Below are positions 51,849-62,100 of a DNA stretch of 64,000 nt, in pieces. Position 1 is the stretch's first letter. Every line of letters begins with the position of its first letter. The stretch is taken from assembly GCF_003952465.1 (NCBI RefSeq), contig NZ_CP034448.1:2891001-2955000 (forward strand), written 5' to 3'. The position numbers were made by a program, and so were the translations under genes. A model generated the notes under the pieces. The model did no database searches and was not told the DNA's origin. It worked only from the letters and a program-made list of their open reading frames with translations. The stretch is from Mesorhizobium sp. M1B.F.Ca.ET.045.04.1.1 (GTDB lineage: Bacteria > Pseudomonadota > Alphaproteobacteria > Rhizobiales > Rhizobiaceae).

Positions 51849-52292
51849 TCAAGCGGCGTGACGCGATGCACCGAAGACATCGTCGGCCCAGCGTTCCAGG
51901 GTGGTTGGGGAGGTGTTGCGCGGGCCCGGCGCCTTGAGCGCCCAGCGCCCGCCATTGTTGAAACTCGTCGCCGTCTCGATCAGCGCGTCCGCGAACTCGC
52001 CGACATGCGCGTTGAGGCCACTCAAAAGGACGACGCGACGCACGCCGGAGGCCGAGATCGCCTCGGCCAGCCGGTTGCCGATATCGCGCTGGAAGCGGTG
52101 AAGGTCCCGCGCCTGAACGTCGAAAGGGATCATGAGATAGGCACTGTCCGCGCCAGCAAAGGTGCGGTTCAGAGCGCCGCGATCGGAGAGCGCAACACCC
52201 AGGCTGCGGGCCACGCCCCTCACTAGATGGCCTTGTTGCTGCAGCCTTGCCGACGCTGCGGCGCCGACTTCGCTGGTGGCGCCGACCACCAC
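51849..52292 (-). pseudogene. NmrA-like NAD(P)-binding protein, truncated
   Basis: The frame starts without an ATG (VVGATSEVGAAASARL, a Rossmann start) and has SGVRRVVLLSGLNAHVG, but then jumps to a C-terminal RWADDVFG tail after only 147 codons, half the family's usual 290. Before it, an N-terminal reading (MTQVDDLMQADVPSWWSA) is in another frame. It has lost its middle and is probably inactive. Confidence 0.6.
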
Positions 52293-52403
52293 GATGGTAC
52301 GTCTGCCTGCATTAGATCATCCACCTGGGTCATGGCTTTCTCCTTTTCCTTGGAAGCGCTGCGGAGGCGAGGATGGAGCCCCCCGCGATGAGGAACTGGC
52401 GTT

Positions 52404-53156
52404 TCAGCATTGGGCGATTCCCCCATCCGGCTTGAGAGCGAACAGCGTGACGAGCGCGAACAAGGCGGCGGTCGCAACGAATGCGACACTAAAGCCCACC
52501 GAAGTGGCAAGTGCGGCGACGGCCAGTCCGCCGACTCCCAAGCCTGCATCATAGGCCACGTTCCACAAGGCCCCCGCGCCATCCGCCTGCGAGGGAGCGG
52601 CCCGCGACAAAATGTCAGCAACGGTTGCGCTCTGCAGCACGCCGAAGGCCATCCCGCTCAGCAGCATCCCGGCAAGCATCGCGGCTTGGCTGGGGAGAGC
52701 CAGGCAGACCGCGGCAAGTGCGCAGCTCGCAAGGCCTGCACCGGTCGGAACCCTTGGCCCATGGCGATCGACCTGCCGGGCAGAGGCCCAGCGGGTGAAG
52801 GCGGCGCCCGCACCCTGCAACAGCAGTCCAAGCATGATCGCACCACTGCTCGCCTCGGGATGCGCCAATGGAAGAATGGTGACGGCAGCGCCGACGAGGA
52901 TTGCACCGCAGGCCAACGATGTCGCCGGGATGGCAACGACGCTCCATGGCGGCATCCTGTGGTCCCGGTTATCGTCACGACTGATATCGACCGGAAGGAC
53001 GGCGGTGGCCCCGAGTGCGATAACATTAAGTCCTTGTTTTGATGCATGTCGTTGTCCCAGAACCGCGTACACTTCTGGACGACATGCATTAGTCGGATCC
53101 GGATCACTGTCGGCACCGGCCGGGAAGACATTCTCCGTCAGCGATTGCTCGCTCAT
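52404..53156 (-). pseudogene. MFS transporter, N-terminally truncated
   Basis: The last 180 residues are transporter-like: VVAIPATSLACGAILVGAAV, SGAIMLGLLLQGAG, RHGPRVPTGAGLASCALAAV, and a final FSVAFVATAALFALVTLFAL, about five membrane segments of a major-facilitator C-terminal half. The first 70 residues are unlike a transporter. The N-terminal six helices are missing, so it is a fragment read from a fortuitous start. Confidence 0.7.
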
Positions 53157-53448
53157 GAGGTGGCAATCCTGTGAAGCGCGCCGCTAACGTCCGCAATGAG
53201 CCGAAAGCTCCGGCGCGGACTCGCCGCAATTTCATTTGTGTAAAGCGAGGTTCGAATTCGCTTCTGGCTGGTATCCGCAATGGGTCGGAATCGGTCACTC
53301 GCCAAAATGCTGAAACGAAAGGCTGGAATGGTGCTCCAGCAGCTGTGAACCGGTCCATCCGCTATCGGCCCTATTTAGGCCGTAGAGATCAGCTGCAGCG
53401 TCCTCAAAGCAGACATCGCAAGCGAGGACTCCGGAGGTCGCGGTTGCG
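53157..53448. other. intergenic stretch, no confident gene
   Basis: This space lies between the transporter fragment and the end of the RND operon. Only short frames are present and no clear terminator is seen. Confidence 0.4.
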
Positions 53449-56400
53449 CTACTCGGCGGCCGTCTCCGATGGCGCCTCTGCCGGCTCCGAAGGCCCGGCC
53501 TCGGCACGGGGCTTGCGCCGTGAAAACAGCGACCTGAGCGTGACGTAGAACACCGGCGTCAGGAACAGGCCGACGAAGGTGACGCCGAGCATGCCGGAGA
53601 ACACCGCGGTGCCGAGCGACTGGCGCATTTCTGCGCCCGGCCCCGTTGCGATCATCAGCGGCACGACGCCGAGGATGAACGAGAAGGCGGTCATCAGGAT
53701 CGGCCGCAGCCTGAGCCGGCAGGCTTCGACGGCAGCCTCGGCGGCCGACAGGCCGCGTTCCTGAGCCTGCCGCGCGAATTCGACGATCAGGATCGCGTTC
53801 TTGGCGGCAAGCCCGATCAGCACGATGAGGCCGATCTGCACGAGGATGTTGTTGTCCAGCCCTCGGAAAGTCACGCCCAGCAACGCCGCGAGCACGCCGA
53901 GCGGCACCACCAGCACAATGGCGAACGGCAGCATCCAGCTTTCATATTGCGCCGCCAGCGCCAGGAACACGAACAGCACCGACAGTCCGAAGATATAGAC
54001 AGCGGCATTGCCGGTGTTGCGCTCCTGATAGGCGAGCTCGGTCCATTCATAGGAGGTACCGGCCGGCAGCGTCTTTGCCGTGATCCCTTCCATCAATGCC
54101 AGCGCGTCGCCGGTGGAAACGCCGGGCGCGGCGTTGCCCTGCAGCGGCACCGAGACGTACATGTTGTAGCGCTGGACCAGCGCCGGGCCGGTGACGTCGC
54201 GGATCTCGATCAACGTGCCGAGCGGAACCAGCGCGCCGGTTGCCGAGCGCACCTTCAGTTTCAAGATGTCGGCGCGATCGAGGCGGAACGCCTGGTCGGC
54301 CTGCGCCCGCACCTGGTAGACGCGCCCGAAAGCGTTGAAGTCGTTGACGTAGGCGGTGCCCAAATTGATCGACAGGGTCTCGAAGATGTTGGGGATAGGC
54401 ACGTTCAGGATGCGCGCCTTGTCGCGATCGATCGCCAGGAAGAATTGCGGGCTCGACGCGGAGAACGTGGTGAACACGCCCGTCAGCCCCGGCGTCTTGT
54501 TGGCCTTGCCGGCGATTTCGTAGGCAAGCGCCAGGATCTGCCGCATGTCGGCGCTGTTGCGCTCCTGAATCTGCAGCTTGAAACCGCCGGCATTGCCGAC
54601 GCCGCGGATCGGCGGCGGCGGCAGTGCGATAATGAAGGCTTCCTTGATGCTTTGCAGACTGCCGAACAGATTGCCGATGACCTGGGTCGCCGACTGGCCG
54701 GCTTTCAGTCGCTCGTCAAACGGCTTGAATCTGGCGAAGATCACGCCCGCGTTGCTGGCGTTGGTGAAGGTCGCGCCGGAGAAGCCGGCGAAGGCGACTG
54801 CGTAGTCGACGCCTGGCGTTTTCTGGATGATCTGCGACGCCTGCTGAATGACCGCATCGGTCCTCGACAGCGAGGCGCCGTCCGGCAACTGGACGACGAC
54901 GATCGCATAGCCCTGGTCGAGCGACGGAATGAAACCGCGCGGCACCGCCTGCACCATGTAGACCGTGGCGTAGATGAGGGCCGCGAAAACGGCCACGATG
55001 GCGGCGATCGTCATCCACGAGCCGACCAGCACGCGAATGATGCTCGAATACCAGTGGGCGACCCTGTCGAAGCCGCGATTGAAGCCGTCGCCGAGCGCCC
55101 GTCCGAACCGCGCCAGGAAAAAGCGCGGCGGCGCCGCCGCGGCGTCGTGCGGCTTGAACAGCAGTGCGGCCAGCGCCGGCGAAAGCGTCAGCGAATTGAA
55201 TGCCGAGATCGCTGTCGACACCGCGATGGTGATGGCAAACTGCAGGTAGAACTGCCCAGAAATGCCGGGGATGAAGGCTGTCGGTACGAACACGGCTATC
55301 AGCACCAGCGAGATCGCGATGACCGCCGTTCCGACTTCGTCCATGGTCAGGTGCGACGCCGGATCGGGCGCCAGCCCTCTGGCGATATTGCGCTCGACGT
55401 TCTCGACCACGACGATCGCATCGTCGACGACGATGCCGATCGCCAGAACGAGGCCGAACAGCGTCAGCATGTTGAGTGAGAAGCTGGCGGCGTAAAGCAC
55501 CGCCAGCGTGCCGATCAGCGACACGGGGATCGCCACGATCGGCACGATCGCCATGCGCCACGATTGCAGGAAGACGATGATGACGATGATGACCAGCAGC
55601 ATCGCCTCGAGAATCGTCTTGTAGACCTCATGGATCGACTCGGCGACGAACTCGGTTGGATTGTAGACGATGTCGTAGCTCAACCCCTTCGGGAAGTCGC
55701 GGGAGAGCTCCTTCATCTTGTCCTGGATCTCCGCGGCTGCGGCGAGCGCATTGGTGCCCGGCCGCTGGAAGATGGCGAGCGCCACCGCCGGCTTGCCGTT
55801 GAGATAGGAGTTGGTGACGTAGTCCTTGGCGCCGAGCTCGATGCGCGCCACGTCCTGCAGCGAGATCAGACGGCCGTCGTCGGTCGATTTGACGATCACG
55901 TATCGGAAGTCGCGTGCGTCGTTGAAGCGGCCTTGCGTGGTGACCGTGTACTGAAACGCCGTGCCGGTGCCGGTCGGCGGCGCGCCGATCGAGCCGCCCG
56001 ACACCTGGACGTTCTGGTCGCGCAGCGCCTGCACCACATCGCCCGAGGTCATCCCCAGGGCGGACAGTTTTTCCGGATCTAGCCAGATGCGCAGCGAATA
56101 TTCGCGTTCGCCGAAGATGATGAGATCGCCGATGCCGTCGAGCCTGAGCAGTATGTCGCGCACCCGCGAGCGGGCGTAGTTCGAGACGTAGAGCTGGTCG
56201 TAGGTATTGTCGGGCGACAGCATGTGCACGACCATCATCAGGTCGGGCGAGCTCTTGGTGGTGGTGATGCCGAGGCGGCGGGCTTCTTCGGGCAGGCGCG
56301 GCTCGGCGACCGACACGCGGTTCTGCACCAGCACCTGCGCCTTGTCGAGATCGGTGCCCAGCTTGAAGGTGATGGTCAGCGCCATCGCCCCGTCGCCCGA

Positions 56401-56652
56401 CGAATAGGACGACATGTAGAGCATGCCCTCGACGCCATTGATCTCCTGCTCGATCGGCGTTGCCACCGTCGCTGCGACCGTCTCGGCATCGGCGCCCGGA
56501 TACTGCGCGCGAACGACGATGGTCGGCGGCGCGATCTCGGGATATTGCGCGACCGGCAGCTGGGTATAAGCAATCCCGCCGAGGATCAGCAGGACGATCG
56601 AAACGACCGACGCGAAGATCGGACGGTCGACGAAGAAATGTGCGAACCTCAT
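53449..56652 (-). CDS. RND efflux pump inner-membrane subunit (HAE1 family)
   Basis: The 1067-residue protein is full-length RND. It begins FAHFFVDRPIFASVVSIVLL and has the proton-relay DD pair in LAIGIVVDDAIVVVENVER, a periplasmic porter domain and a C-terminal GLFLTPVFYVTL. It would extrude drugs or toxic compounds, driven by protons, in a complex with the adjacent membrane-fusion protein. Its ATG overlaps the upstream gene's stop by 4 nt, so translation is coupled. No outer-membrane channel gene follows; it presumably uses a TolC elsewhere. Confidence 0.93.
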   Translation of the reverse strand: MRFAHFFVDRPIFASVVSIVLLILGGIAYTQLPVAQYPEIAPPTIVVRAQYPGADAETVAATVATPIEQEINGVEGMLYMSSYSSGDGAMALTITFKLGTDLDKAQVLVQNRVSVAEPRLPEEARRLGITTTKSSPDLMMVVHMLSPDNTYDQLYVSNYARSRVRDILLRLDGIGDLIIFGEREYSLRIWLDPEKLSALGMTSGDVVQALRDQNVQVSGGSIGAPPTGTGTAFQYTVTTQGRFNDARDFRYVIVKSTDDGRLISLQDVARIELGAKDYVTNSYLNGKPAVALAIFQRPGTNALAAAAEIQDKMKELSRDFPKGLSYDIVYNPTEFVAESIHEVYKTILEAMLLVIIVIIVFLQSWRMAIVPIVAIPVSLIGTLAVLYAASFSLNMLTLFGLVLAIGIVVDDAIVVVENVERNIARGLAPDPASHLTMDEVGTAVIAISLVLIAVFVPTAFIPGISGQFYLQFAITIAVSTAISAFNSLTLSPALAALLFKPHDAAAAPPRFFLARFGRALGDGFNRGFDRVAHWYSSIIRVLVGSWMTIAAIVAVFAALIYATVYMVQAVPRGFIPSLDQGYAIVVVQLPDGASLSRTDAVIQQASQIIQKTPGVDYAVAFAGFSGATFTNASNAGVIFARFKPFDERLKAGQSATQVIGNLFGSLQSIKEAFIIALPPPPIRGVGNAGGFKLQIQERNSADMRQILALAYEIAGKANKTPGLTGVFTTFSASSPQFFLAIDRDKARILNVPIPNIFETLSINLGTAYVNDFNAFGRVYQVRAQADQAFRLDRADILKLKVRSATGALVPLGTLIEIRDVTGPALVQRYNMYVSVPLQGNAAPGVSTGDALALMEGITAKTLPAGTSYEWTELAYQERNTGNAAVYIFGLSVLFVFLALAAQYESWMLPFAIVLVVPLGVLAALLGVTFRGLDNNILVQIGLIVLIGLAAKNAILIVEFARQAQERGLSAAEAAVEACRLRLRPILMTAFSFILGVVPLMIATGPGAEMRQSLGTAVFSGMLGVTFVGLFLTPVFYVTLRSLFSRRKPRAEAGPSEPAEAPSETAAE

Positions 56653-57863
56653 TGCTGCAACCCGGCGGTCTCGGCCTTGGGCGGCAACGTCACCATCTCG
56701 ACCTTCACCTTGGTGCCAGGCCTGGCGTGCATCAGCCCGTTGACGATGATCGTCTCGCCGCCGGTCAGGCCCGAGCGGATCACCCGGTAGCCGTCGAGAA
56801 GCGGGCCGGTGCGCACGGGCTTCGCCGACACCATCCCGACCTCATCCACCAGGAAGACGATGCGGCGATCCTGATCGGAGCCGATCGCCTCGTCGGGCAC
56901 CAGCACGCCGCTATGCGGCAGCGACCCCGGCACGTTGATGCGCCCGAACATGCCTGGCTGGAGAATGCCGTCGGCGTTGGGAAACGTCGCACGCACCCGC
57001 ATGGTGCCGGTCGCGTTGTCGATCCGGTTCTCGGCAAAATCGAGCTTGCCTTTGAACACCGCTTCCGCGCGGTCGGCGACGCGAACCGCCACATCGAGCC
57101 CGCCGGCGCCCTCCTGCATGCTGCCGCCACGCGTCTTCGCGTCGCGGGCGTAGCTGAAATACAGGCGCTCATCGACGTCGAAATAGAAGTCGATCGGGTC
57201 GCGCGTGACGATGGTCGTCAGCAAGGTGGAATCCGGCTGCACGAGGTTGCCGACCGACACCAGCCGGCGGTCGATGCGGCCGGACAAGGGCGCCTTGATC
57301 TCGGTGAATTCCATGTTCAGGCTGGCCGTCGTCAGCGCAGCCGTCGCGCCCTGCATCTGCGCCTGCGCCGAAAGGTATTCCCGCCGGCGGTCGTCGACCG
57401 TCGCGGGCGAGATGTTGCCGGTCTTGGCGAGTGCGTCGGCGCGATCCAGCTGCATCTTGGAGAATTCGAGCAGACTCTTGGCGACGTCCACTTGCGACTT
57501 GGCGGCATCATAAGCCGCCTGGTACGGACGCTGGTCTATGGTGAAGAGCAGGTCGCCCTTGTTGACCAGTGCGCCGTCCTGGAAGCTGACCTTGTCAAGA
57601 TAACCGCTGACGCGCGAACGGATGGCGACCTGGTCGACGGCTTCGAAGCGCCCGACGAACTCGTCGTCTTCGACGATTTCACGCACCACCGGCTTGGCCG
57701 CCGTCACCACGGGTAGCTGCTGGTCCTGCGCAAACGTAGTGCTGCTGAACGCCATGCCGAGCAGGAATGCCGCCGACACGGCGGCGCGGGCAAGCCAGCC
57801 GGCCGATCGACGGGGTCGCCCGCCCGCGTCGCGATGCAATTGCCCATTCCCTGGGGTGTCCAT
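56649..57863 (-). CDS. RND efflux periplasmic adaptor (membrane-fusion protein)
   Basis: The 404-residue protein has a signal-like segment (AAVSAAFLLGMAFSSTTFAQ) after a polar 26-residue N-terminus. The adaptor layout follows: DEFVGRFEAVDQVAIRSRV, a helical hairpin (YQAAYDAAKSQVDVAKSLLE), ATVDDRRREYLSAQAQMQ, then beta barrel LVSVGNLVQPDSTLLTTIV and the membrane-proximal VLVPDEAIGSDQDRRIVFL. It joins the pump to an outer-membrane channel. It is first in a two-gene operon with the RND subunit. Confidence 0.92.
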   Translation of the reverse strand: MDTPGNGQLHRDAGGRPRRSAGWLARAAVSAAFLLGMAFSSTTFAQDQQLPVVTAAKPVVREIVEDDEFVGRFEAVDQVAIRSRVSGYLDKVSFQDGALVNKGDLLFTIDQRPYQAAYDAAKSQVDVAKSLLEFSKMQLDRADALAKTGNISPATVDDRRREYLSAQAQMQGATAALTTASLNMEFTEIKAPLSGRIDRRLVSVGNLVQPDSTLLTTIVTRDPIDFYFDVDERLYFSYARDAKTRGGSMQEGAGGLDVAVRVADRAEAVFKGKLDFAENRIDNATGTMRVRATFPNADGILQPGMFGRINVPGSLPHSGVLVPDEAIGSDQDRRIVFLVDEVGMVSAKPVRTGPLLDGYRVIRSGLTGGETIIVNGLMHARPGTKVKVEMVTLPPKAETAGLQQ

Positions 57864-57994
57864 TTGCGTCCCCGCTCGCTGGACCCGGAGGTCGGTTGAT
57901 CCGCTTTTACGAAGGCTTGTCGTCGAGATCAGAGCACTGCAGTGTTGTGCATGGCAACATGATCATTTTCCATGTGGGCTGAAATGTCCATCCT

Positions 57995-58902
57995 GTGGCT
58001 GCCCCGCCGTCCGTCCTCGTTGCCGCCAAGATGGGGCGCCAGGCCGGCGGCGAGGTCAGCATCGTGCGGGCGCGGACGACACTGAAGACGGTCCAGTCCT
58101 TCGACGTCACGTTTCCGGGATACGGCGGTCATCCAATCAAAGGATGGCTGATCTTGCCGACTACAGAACACAGGTCGGCTCCCCCCGTCGTGCAGTACAT
58201 CGGCTATGGCGGCGGCCGCGGCTTGGCGCATGAGCAGCTGCATTGGGCGGCGTCAGGCTTTGCGTATTTCCGAATGGATACACGTGGGCAGGGAAGCGAC
58301 TGGAGCGTCGGTGAGACCGCCGATCCTGTCGGCTCGACTTCGTCCATTCCCGGCTTCATGACGCGTGGCGTGCTGGATAAGAATGACTACTATTACCGGC
58401 GCCTGTTCACCGATGCGGTGCGGGCGATAGATGCTCTCCTAGGGCTGAACTTCGTCGATCCCGAACGCATCGCGGTTTGCGGTGACAGTCAGGGCGGCGG
58501 TATTTCGCTCGCCGTTGGCGGCATCGACCCGCGCGTCAAGGCCGTCATGCCTGACGTGCCATTTCTGTGCGACTTTCCGCGCGCTGTGCAGACTGCCGTG
58601 CGCGATCCCTATTTGAAATCGTTCGGTTTCTGGCGCAGCATCGCGAAAAGAAGGCGGCGGTCTTTGAAACGCTCAACTATTTCGACTCCGTCAACTTCGC
58701 CCGGCAGTCCAACGCGGCGGCGCTGTTTTCGGTGGCCCTGATGGACGAAGTCTGCCCGCCATCTACGGTTTATGGCGCATTCAATGCCTACGCAGGCGAA
58801 AAGACCATCGTAGAATACGAATTCAACAACCACGAGGGTGGGCAAGGCTACCAGGAGCGCCAACAGATGGCGTGGCTCAGCGAGCTGTTCGGTGTCGGCT
58901 GA
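57995..58902 (+). pseudogene. acetyl-xylan esterase (AXE1) family gene, truncated and frameshifted
   Basis: The first frame gives FDVTFPGYGGHPIKGWLILP, VVQYIGYGGGRG, FAYFRMDTRGQGSDW, and the nucleophile motif AVCGDSQGGGISLAVGG with the catalytic Ser. At about 58620 one base is lost, and the match continues in the next frame with EIVRFLAQHREKKAAVF, LNYFDSVNFAR, ALMDEVCPPSTVYGAF and EFNNHEGGQGYQ, which carries the Asp and His of the triad. The usual first 80 residues are also missing. The intact enzyme would deacetylate xylan or cephalosporin C. Confidence 0.85.
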
Positions 58903-59147
58903 CGCGAGCGGCCCAGCGCTAGGCGTTTCGCCTTCGCGGCGCGCCTCTGCTTGGCCGCGCAATCTAAGCTCCAACGGGCCATCAGCCGCCTCTGTTGCTC
59001 TACGCACTTCCATTTTTGCAGCAGGCCACGATACGCCGGGTACTGTTAATCAGTCGCCCGGCATGTAACACTATTTGCTAATATATAATCGGTTGGGGAA
59101 GGCATTCTGCTCGGACTTGCGGAATGTCCCTCTTGGGAGAAGCCTAC
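58903..59147. promoter_or_regulatory. probable promoter region of the large histidine kinase
   Basis: The 245 nt before the kinase contain an AT-rich patch (CTATTTGCTAATATATAATC, about 59070-59090), the best promoter-like sequence here, and a purine-rich GGGAGAAG ribosome-binding site before the ATG at 59148. No palindromic operator is seen. Confidence 0.4.
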
Positions 59148-62100
59148 ATGCAGAGCTCAGTTGAAGGCGACCTTGCCAGTCGCCTGGCATCCGCCGACAG
59201 GCGTATTGCCGAACTGGAAAATATCAATGCAGTCGCGGCGATTGAGCTTGACCGTCTTTCCGCTGAAAACAAGCGTCTGATTCAATTCGCCGAGGAACGC
59301 ACCAAGGAATTGGCCATCCTCAACAGCGTTGGCGAAGCGATGGCGAAGGCTCTGAACGTAAAAACAGTGACCCGCATCGTCGGTGATCAGGTACGAGAAA
59401 TATTCGGGGCGGACATAACCGAAATTCTGTTGCACGACGAGGCCTCCGATCTCATCACCGTGCCATACTCATTCTACCGCGAGTACCAGGACGTCGAGCC
59501 TTTCACTTTGGGCGCGGGGCTGACCTCCAAGGTCATCCTCTCTGGAAAACCACTGGTTCTCGGGACGTTTGAACAGTCCCTCGAGTTCGATGTGATCGCC
59601 CTCAGCGAAGCGGAGAGGTCAGAATCGTATATCGGCGTGCCAATCATCGCCGGTGGCAGAACCCTGGGCGTTGTCAGCGTTCAAAGCTACGAAAAGAATG
59701 CCTTTGGCGAAGATCATTTGCGCCTGCTGCAAGGCTTGTCATCAAGCATGGGCGTAGCGATTGCCAATGCACGCCTTTTCGACGAAACGCAGCGGCTGCT
59801 GAAAGTATCTGAGGACCGCGCAAAGGAACTGGCCATTCTCAACAGCGTCGGCGAAGCGACCGCCAAAACGCTGAATGTCAAGACGGTGACCCGGATCGTC
59901 GGCGACAAGGTTCGCGAGATGTTTGGCGCCGAAGTTACCGAGATCCTGCTGCGCGACGAGACGTCCGATCTGATTACTGTCCCTTACGCGTATTACCGCG
60001 ACTACCAGGAGCCTGAACCGTTTGTCATGGGCGAAGGTCTGACCTCTAAAGTCATCTTGTCAGGCAAGCCACTGCTTTTGGGCAATATTGACGAGCACAT
60101 CGCTCTGGGCGCGCTGATGCCGACGGAGGAGGACAAGACAGAGTCCTACCTGGGCGTCCCAATCATTGCCGGAGACAGAACCCTCGGTGTGGTCAGCGTG
60201 CAGAGCTACCAGAAAAACGTGTTCAACGAAGATCATGTGCGCCTGCTGCAGGCGCTCTCGTCCAGCATGGGCGTTGCCATAGCCAACGCGTACCTATTCG
60301 ACGAGACGCAGCGGCTGCTCAAGATTGCTCAAGACCGCGCCAAGGAGATGGCCATTCTCAACAGCGTCGGCGAAGCGATGACAAAGTCGCTGAATGTCGA
60401 CACTCTTATTCAGCTGGTGGGGGATAAAGTGAGGGAGGCGTTCGGCACTGAGGTCAGCGAGATTCTGTTGCACGACAGCCAATCCGGGCTGGTTCGAGTC
60501 CCCTACGCTTACTACAGGGGTTACAAGACCATCGAGGCATTCCCGCTCGGAATAGGACTTACATCGGAAATCATCTCGACGGGAAAGCCGTTGGTTTTCA
60601 GCACCGTGGAGGAAGGAAGAAGGCGCGGCGCCTATTTCCCGTTCGAAGAGGACAGGACCTCTTCCTACATTGGCGTGCCTATCAATTCGGGCGAAAGAAC
60701 GCTCGGCGTGGTTAGCGTGCAAAGCTACGAAAAGAACGCATTCGACGAGAACCATGTGCGCCTGCTGCAGACGATAGCCTCCAACATGGGAGTTGCCATC
60801 GCCAACGCCCGCCTCTTCGACGAGACCCAGAGACTTCTAAAGGAAACGCAGCAGCGCGCGGCCGAACTGGGCGCCATCAGCAAGGTCAGTCAGGCGCTGG
60901 TCGGCGAAGCTGAACTTGGCAATACGATCCAGCTGATTGGCGATCAGATGCAAGAAATCTTCAGCGCCGACATCGTTTATGTGGCCTTGCTCGATCCCAA
61001 GACGAAGCTCATTCATTTCCCCTACCAGTTCGGCGAAGCCTTCACGACACTTCGGCTGGGCGAAGGCCTGACGAGCAAAATCCTCGAAACAGGTGAGCCC
61101 TTGCTTATTAATCAGGATGTCGCCGAACGCGGCGCTGAAATTGGGGCAACGCCTGTGGGCAAGGATGCGCTCTCCTACCTCGGAGTTCCCATCAGGACTG
61201 GCCAGGGAAATGTCGGCGTTATCAGTGTGCAGAGCACGACACGCGAGGGCATGTTCAACGATGACTCTCTTCGTTTGCTCTCCACCATTGCCGCCACGGC
61301 CGGTGCCGCCTTGCACAACGCGCAGCTGTTCACCGAACTCAAGTACACTGAGGCCGCCGTCCGCCAGAGCGAAGGACGGTTTCGCCAACTTTTCGAGTCA
61401 GCTCCAATTCCGCTGTGGGAAGAGGATTGGTCCGGCCTTAAAGTTATCGTCGATGGCCTGGTGCGGCAGGGGATCAGCGATGTCCGCGGCTATCTCCGCG
61501 ATAACCCGCAAATTGCCGCGTCTCTCCACGATTCCGTGCGCTGGATCGATTTCAACGATGCGCTGGTTCGGCTCTACGGAGCTGAAAGCAAAGATGCGTT
61601 GCGGGCTCGGCTGGAGGAAGACACCGGGGAACATTCCTGGGCAACCTACCCAGATGCCGTTGCCCAATATCTCGATGGTCGCCTGCACACGTCGACGGAG
61701 GTCGTCGACAAGGATTTCAGCGGACGCGATCTCTATCTCGTCGAGACGGTTCAGCTTCCGGAGGATCCGGCAAATGACTGGTCGCGGATTGTATCGTCCA
61801 CCCAGGACGTAACCGAGCTCAAACAGCTGTCCCTCGCTCTTCAGCAGGCGAAAGAAGCGGCCGAAGCGGCCAACGAGGCTAAGAGCACGTTCCTGGCAAC
61901 TATGAGCCATGAAATCCGGACGCCGATGAACGGCGTTATTGGCATGGCCAACCTGTTGCTCGCCACGAAGCTTGACGACGAGCAGCGGGAAATCGGCGAG
62001 ACGATAAACAACAGCGCTGAAGCACTGCTGACCATCATCAACGACATACTCGATTTCTCCAAGGTAGAGGCGGGCAAGCTCGATCTCGATCCTCGGGAGT

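Noticed and set aside
53947..55479. Plus-strand frame of 510 codons
   Set aside because: Antisense to the RND pump; composed of Arg/Asp/Gly runs typical of reverse-frame high-GC DNA.
56460..57716. Plus-strand frame of 418 codons
   Set aside because: Antisense to the membrane-fusion protein gene and the start of the pump gene; no motif.
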